From Gallionella sp. UBA6045 (lineage in GTDB: Bacteria > Pseudomonadota > Gammaproteobacteria > Burkholderiales > Gallionellaceae): a stretch of 6,469 nt of DNA. A program made the position numbers and the translations under genes. The stretch lies in contig DIYV01000151.1 in assembly GCA_002429165.1 (NCBI GenBank), positions 1 to 6,469 on the forward strand. The letters run 5' to 3'. The notes beneath the pieces are model-generated. The model was not told where the DNA came from, made no database searches, and was given only the letters and a program-made list of their open reading frames with translations. Shown here one piece after another: positions 4,619 through 6,469 of the stretch. Position 1 is the stretch's first letter. Every line of letters begins with the position of its first letter.

Positions 4619-6052
4619 TTAAACCGGCACTCTTGCCGCGATATATGCCTTGAGCTTCCCCACGTCCGCTTCCATCAGTTCGCAGCGTTGCGGCAACTTT
4701 TCAATTCCCGCCATAGCCGCAGGACGTTCCGGTTCCCGTCCCAGGGCTTCATGTATCGTCTCGGCGAACTTGGCGGGCAGCGCGGTCTCCAGGCAGATCA
4801 GCGGCAAGTTGGGTCGGCGCTGTTCCAGCCCCACCTTGATTCCGTCGGCGGTGTGGGTGTCGACCATCACACCGTATTCCTCCCACAGTTCCAGGATGGT
4901 CTTGAGCCTGTCCCGATGTGTGCTCTTGCCGGAAGAAAAATCGAATTTCGGCAGTGCGTCCCAATAAGCAGTGTCCTTGATGTCAAAAGCATCGCCCGTA
5001 TCTACCTTGCTCCAGAACTCGCGCACCTTCGCACCATCGCGCCCGACCAGGTCAAACACGAAACGCTCGAAGTTGGAGGCCTTGGAGATGTCCATCGACG
5101 GACTGCTGGTCTCGTAAGTGTGTTTGGTGTCGCGCGGGCGGTACACGCCGGTGCGGAAGAATTCGTCGAGCACGTCGTTCTCGTTGGTCGCCAGGATCAG
5201 CTGGCCGATCGGCAGGCCCATCATGCGCGCGATGTGCCCGGCGCAGATGTTGCCGAAGTTGCCGGAAGGCACCGAGAACGCGACCTGCTCGTCGTTCGAC
5301 CGGGTCGCGGCAAAGTAGCCCTTGAAGTAATAAACGACCTGCGCCGACACGCGCGCCCAATTGATCGAATTGACCGTGCCGATCTTGTACTTCGCCTTGA
5401 AGGTGTGGTCGTTTGACACCGCCTTCACCATGTCCTGCGCGTCGTCGAACATGCCGTCGATCGCGATGTTGAAGATGTTCTGATCCTGCAGCGAGTACAT
5501 CTGCGCGCGCTGGAAGGCCGACATTTTGCCGTTGGGCGACAGCATGAACACGCGGATGCCGCGCTTGCCGCGCATCGCGTATTCTGCGGCGGAACCGGTG
5601 TCGCCGGAGGTCGCGCCGAGGATGTTCAGCTCGGCATGCTGCTTGTCCAGCGTATACTCGAACAGGTTGCCGAGCAACTGCATTGCCATGTCCTTGAACG
5701 CAAGCGTCGGCCCATTGGAGAGTTCGAGGATGTGCACGCCCGGCTCCAGCGTGCGCAACGGCGTGATCTGCGTGAAATCGGAATCGGCGCGGCCGTTGCT
5801 GTACACCGCGGTCGTGTATGTCTTGCCGATGATGGCCTTCAGGTCAGCCGCCGGAATGTCGGTGATGAATTTCGACAGCACCGCGTACGCAAGGTCGGCA
5901 TAGGACAGCTTGCGCCACGCATCCAGTTCGGCGCGTGTCACTTGCGGATACTGCTCGGGCAGATACAGCCCGCCATCGGGAGCAAGGCCGCCGAGCAGGA
6001 TTTCGGTGAAGTTTTTCGCAGGCGCGTTGCCGCGGGTGGAGATGTATTTCAT
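4619..6052 (-). CDS. thrC: Threonine synthase
   Basis: This 477-aa PLP enzyme converts O-phosphohomoserine to threonine, the last step of threonine synthesis from aspartate, in the cytoplasm. The N-terminus MKYISTRGNAP and the GGLAPDGGLYLPE stretch (21-33) are typical of the ThrC family. The Schiff-base Lys is in LAFKDMAMQ (K120). GATSGDTGSAA (146-156) and VPSGNFGN (261-268) provide the substrate- and phosphate-binding loops. ETALPAKF (422-429) is the conserved C-terminal element. The length matches the long (about 450-480 aa) proteobacterial class. The ATG at 6052 has SD GAGG 5 nt upstream. That SD and the base before the coding region lie in the right arm (in mRNA sense) of a long inverted repeat, so initiation may be modulated by structure. 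In many betaproteobacteria hom (homoserine dehydrogenase) lies directly upstream, but here the neighbour is a cupin gene. GDCCVxC and AEC genes follow closely. Confidence 0.97.
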   Translation of the reverse strand: MKYISTRGNAPAKNFTEILLGGLAPDGGLYLPEQYPQVTRAELDAWRKLSYADLAYAVLSKFITDIPAADLKAIIGKTYTTAVYSNGRADSDFTQITPLRTLEPGVHILELSNGPTLAFKDMAMQLLGNLFEYTLDKQHAELNILGATSGDTGSAAEYAMRGKRGIRVFMLSPNGKMSAFQRAQMYSLQDQNIFNIAIDGMFDDAQDMVKAVSNDHTFKAKYKIGTVNSINWARVSAQVVYYFKGYFAATRSNDEQVAFSVPSGNFGNICAGHIARMMGLPIGQLILATNENDVLDEFFRTGVYRPRDTKHTYETSSPSMDISKASNFERFVFDLVGRDGAKVREFWSKVDTGDAFDIKDTAYWDALPKFDFSSGKSTHRDRLKTILELWEEYGVMVDTHTADGIKVGLEQRRPNLPLICLETALPAKFAETIHEALGREPERPAAMAGIEKLPQRCELMEADVGKLKAYIAARVPV

Positions 6053-6196
6053 GGATACCTCAATAAATTTCTTTTGTGGGCGAATCGCGGTGTCGCGTGC
6101 TCGCTCACTCCTCGTCTATCAATCCGATATGCCTCGTCGTTCGCTGCGCGGCTCCTTGCGCTTCATCCCACAAAAGCGAATTTCTTGAGGCATCCA
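6052..6196 (-). repeat. 145-bp segment bounded by ~30-nt imperfect inverted repeats over the thrC start
   Basis: On the thrC-sense strand the left arm (6196-6167) pairs with the right arm (6080-6052). TGGATGCCTCAA pairs with TTGAGGTATCCA (12 pairs, one G-U). After a mismatch come AAATT/AATTT and a small internal loop, then CTTTTGTGGG/CCCACAAAAG (10 perfect pairs). The total is 27 pairs enclosing 86 nt of GC-rich sequence. The right arm includes the thrC SD and ends on the A of its ATG. The enclosed sequence carries GACGAGG twice and no convincing ORF. Two readings are possible: an RNA structure hiding the thrC ribosome site, or a non-autonomous mobile repeat (MITE-like) whose terminal repeats are the arms. 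No target-site duplication is visible. The repeat itself is seen directly, and the role is open. Confidence 0.55.
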
Positions 6197-6213
6197 AAGT
6201 TTCAGATGTATTT

Positions 6214-6469
6214 TTAAATTTCCTCAACCAAAAACAACTGCGTCACGGCAGGAATCGAACGAGCCTTATGGCCGCTTGTCGGGCCGGAAGGAATATTGAT
6301 TCCTGAACCTTCCGGGTAACGCACAAAGTGTCCGTGAAAATCGATTTCAAGTTCACCTTGAACTAAAAAACCGACATGTCCTTTTTCGCACCAGTCCGGA
6401 TCAACGAATTCGGACGTGAACTCAAGCAGACGAAGCTGTTTGGTACCACTGCGAAATGCCTTGAATCTC
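6214..6469 (-). CDS. Cupin-domain protein, C-terminal fragment
   Basis: An open minus-strand frame enters from the right edge (first full codon 6468-6466) and gives the last 84 residues, ending LFLVEEI and TAA. It reads as one cupin beta-barrel: RLLEFTSEFVDPDWCEKGH (13-31), GFLVQGELEIDFHG (33-46), then RYPEGSGINIP (50-60) and SGPTSGHKAR (61-70). Cupin motif 2 (G-x5-P-x-G-...-H) is recognisable as G54, P60, G62 and H67. Motif 1 is degenerate: it has H31 in GHVG rather than H-x-H, so a canonical metal centre is uncertain. The function is unassigned; small cupins of this kind can bind metals or small ligands. It is upstream of thrC on the same strand, separated by 161 nt that are mostly the inverted-repeat segment. 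The start lies outside the window. Confidence 0.8.
   Translation of the reverse strand, partial: RFKAFRSGTKQLRLLEFTSEFVDPDWCEKGHVGFLVQGELEIDFHGHFVRYPEGSGINIPSGPTSGHKARSIPAVTQLFLVEEI

Noticed and set aside
4589..5416. 275-codon plus-strand frame opposite thrC
   Set aside because: It is the antisense shadow of threonine synthase, with no domain or SD.
1..6469. tRNA, rRNA, CRISPR array, transposase or complete insertion sequence
   Set aside because: No cloverleaf, regularly spaced repeats, rRNA-like stretch or transposase motif was seen on either strand. The only mobile-element hint is the 145-bp inverted-repeat segment.

Overview
The window looks like a chromosomal segment of a betaproteobacterium. 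GlcF, the class V aminotransferase, threonine synthase, the AEC permease and the GDCCVxC protein all have a proteobacterial character. The mix would suit an autotrophic or chemolithotrophic member of the Nitrosomonadales (Gallionellaceae-like), but that placement is an inference from recalled family resemblance, not a search result.

Layout. (1) At 1-1537, plus strand, the 3' end of glcF (glycolate oxidase Fe-S subunit) is followed after 46 nt by an alanine/serine-glyoxylate-type aminotransferase. Together they would oxidise glycolate to glyoxylate and transaminate it to glycine, a photorespiration-like salvage route. (2) At 1538-2553 is a 1-kb stretch with no long gene. It is not empty: on the minus strand it holds two unannotated small membrane-protein genes of 46 and 43 codons, each with a good Shine-Dalgarno (SD) sequence. 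It also holds a bidirectional terminator, two further hairpins, and an orphan plus-strand terminator whose 5' arm is present twice. (3) At 2554-3369, plus strand, is a membrane-anchored GGDEF protein. Its catalytic motifs are degenerate, but the c-di-GMP-binding I-site (RGID) is intact. (4) At 3412-6469, minus strand, is a co-directional set, read from right to left: a partial cupin gene, a 145-bp inverted-repeat segment, thrC, a 70-aa cysteine-rich GDCCVxC protein and an AEC-family permease. The thrC-GDCCVxC gap is only 28 nt and the GDCCVxC-AEC gap is 60 nt, so an operon is plausible.

The observations most worth checking are the two small membrane proteins, the GGDEF protein that looks like a c-di-GMP receptor rather than a synthase, and the long inverted repeat over the thrC translation start. 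That repeat would bury the thrC SD in an RNA stem, or it may be the end of a small mobile repeat. I see no tRNA, rRNA, CRISPR array, transposase or complete insertion sequence. The 1538-3410 block appears more AT-rich by eye than the metabolic genes on either side, which fits an accessory insertion, but this was not computed.
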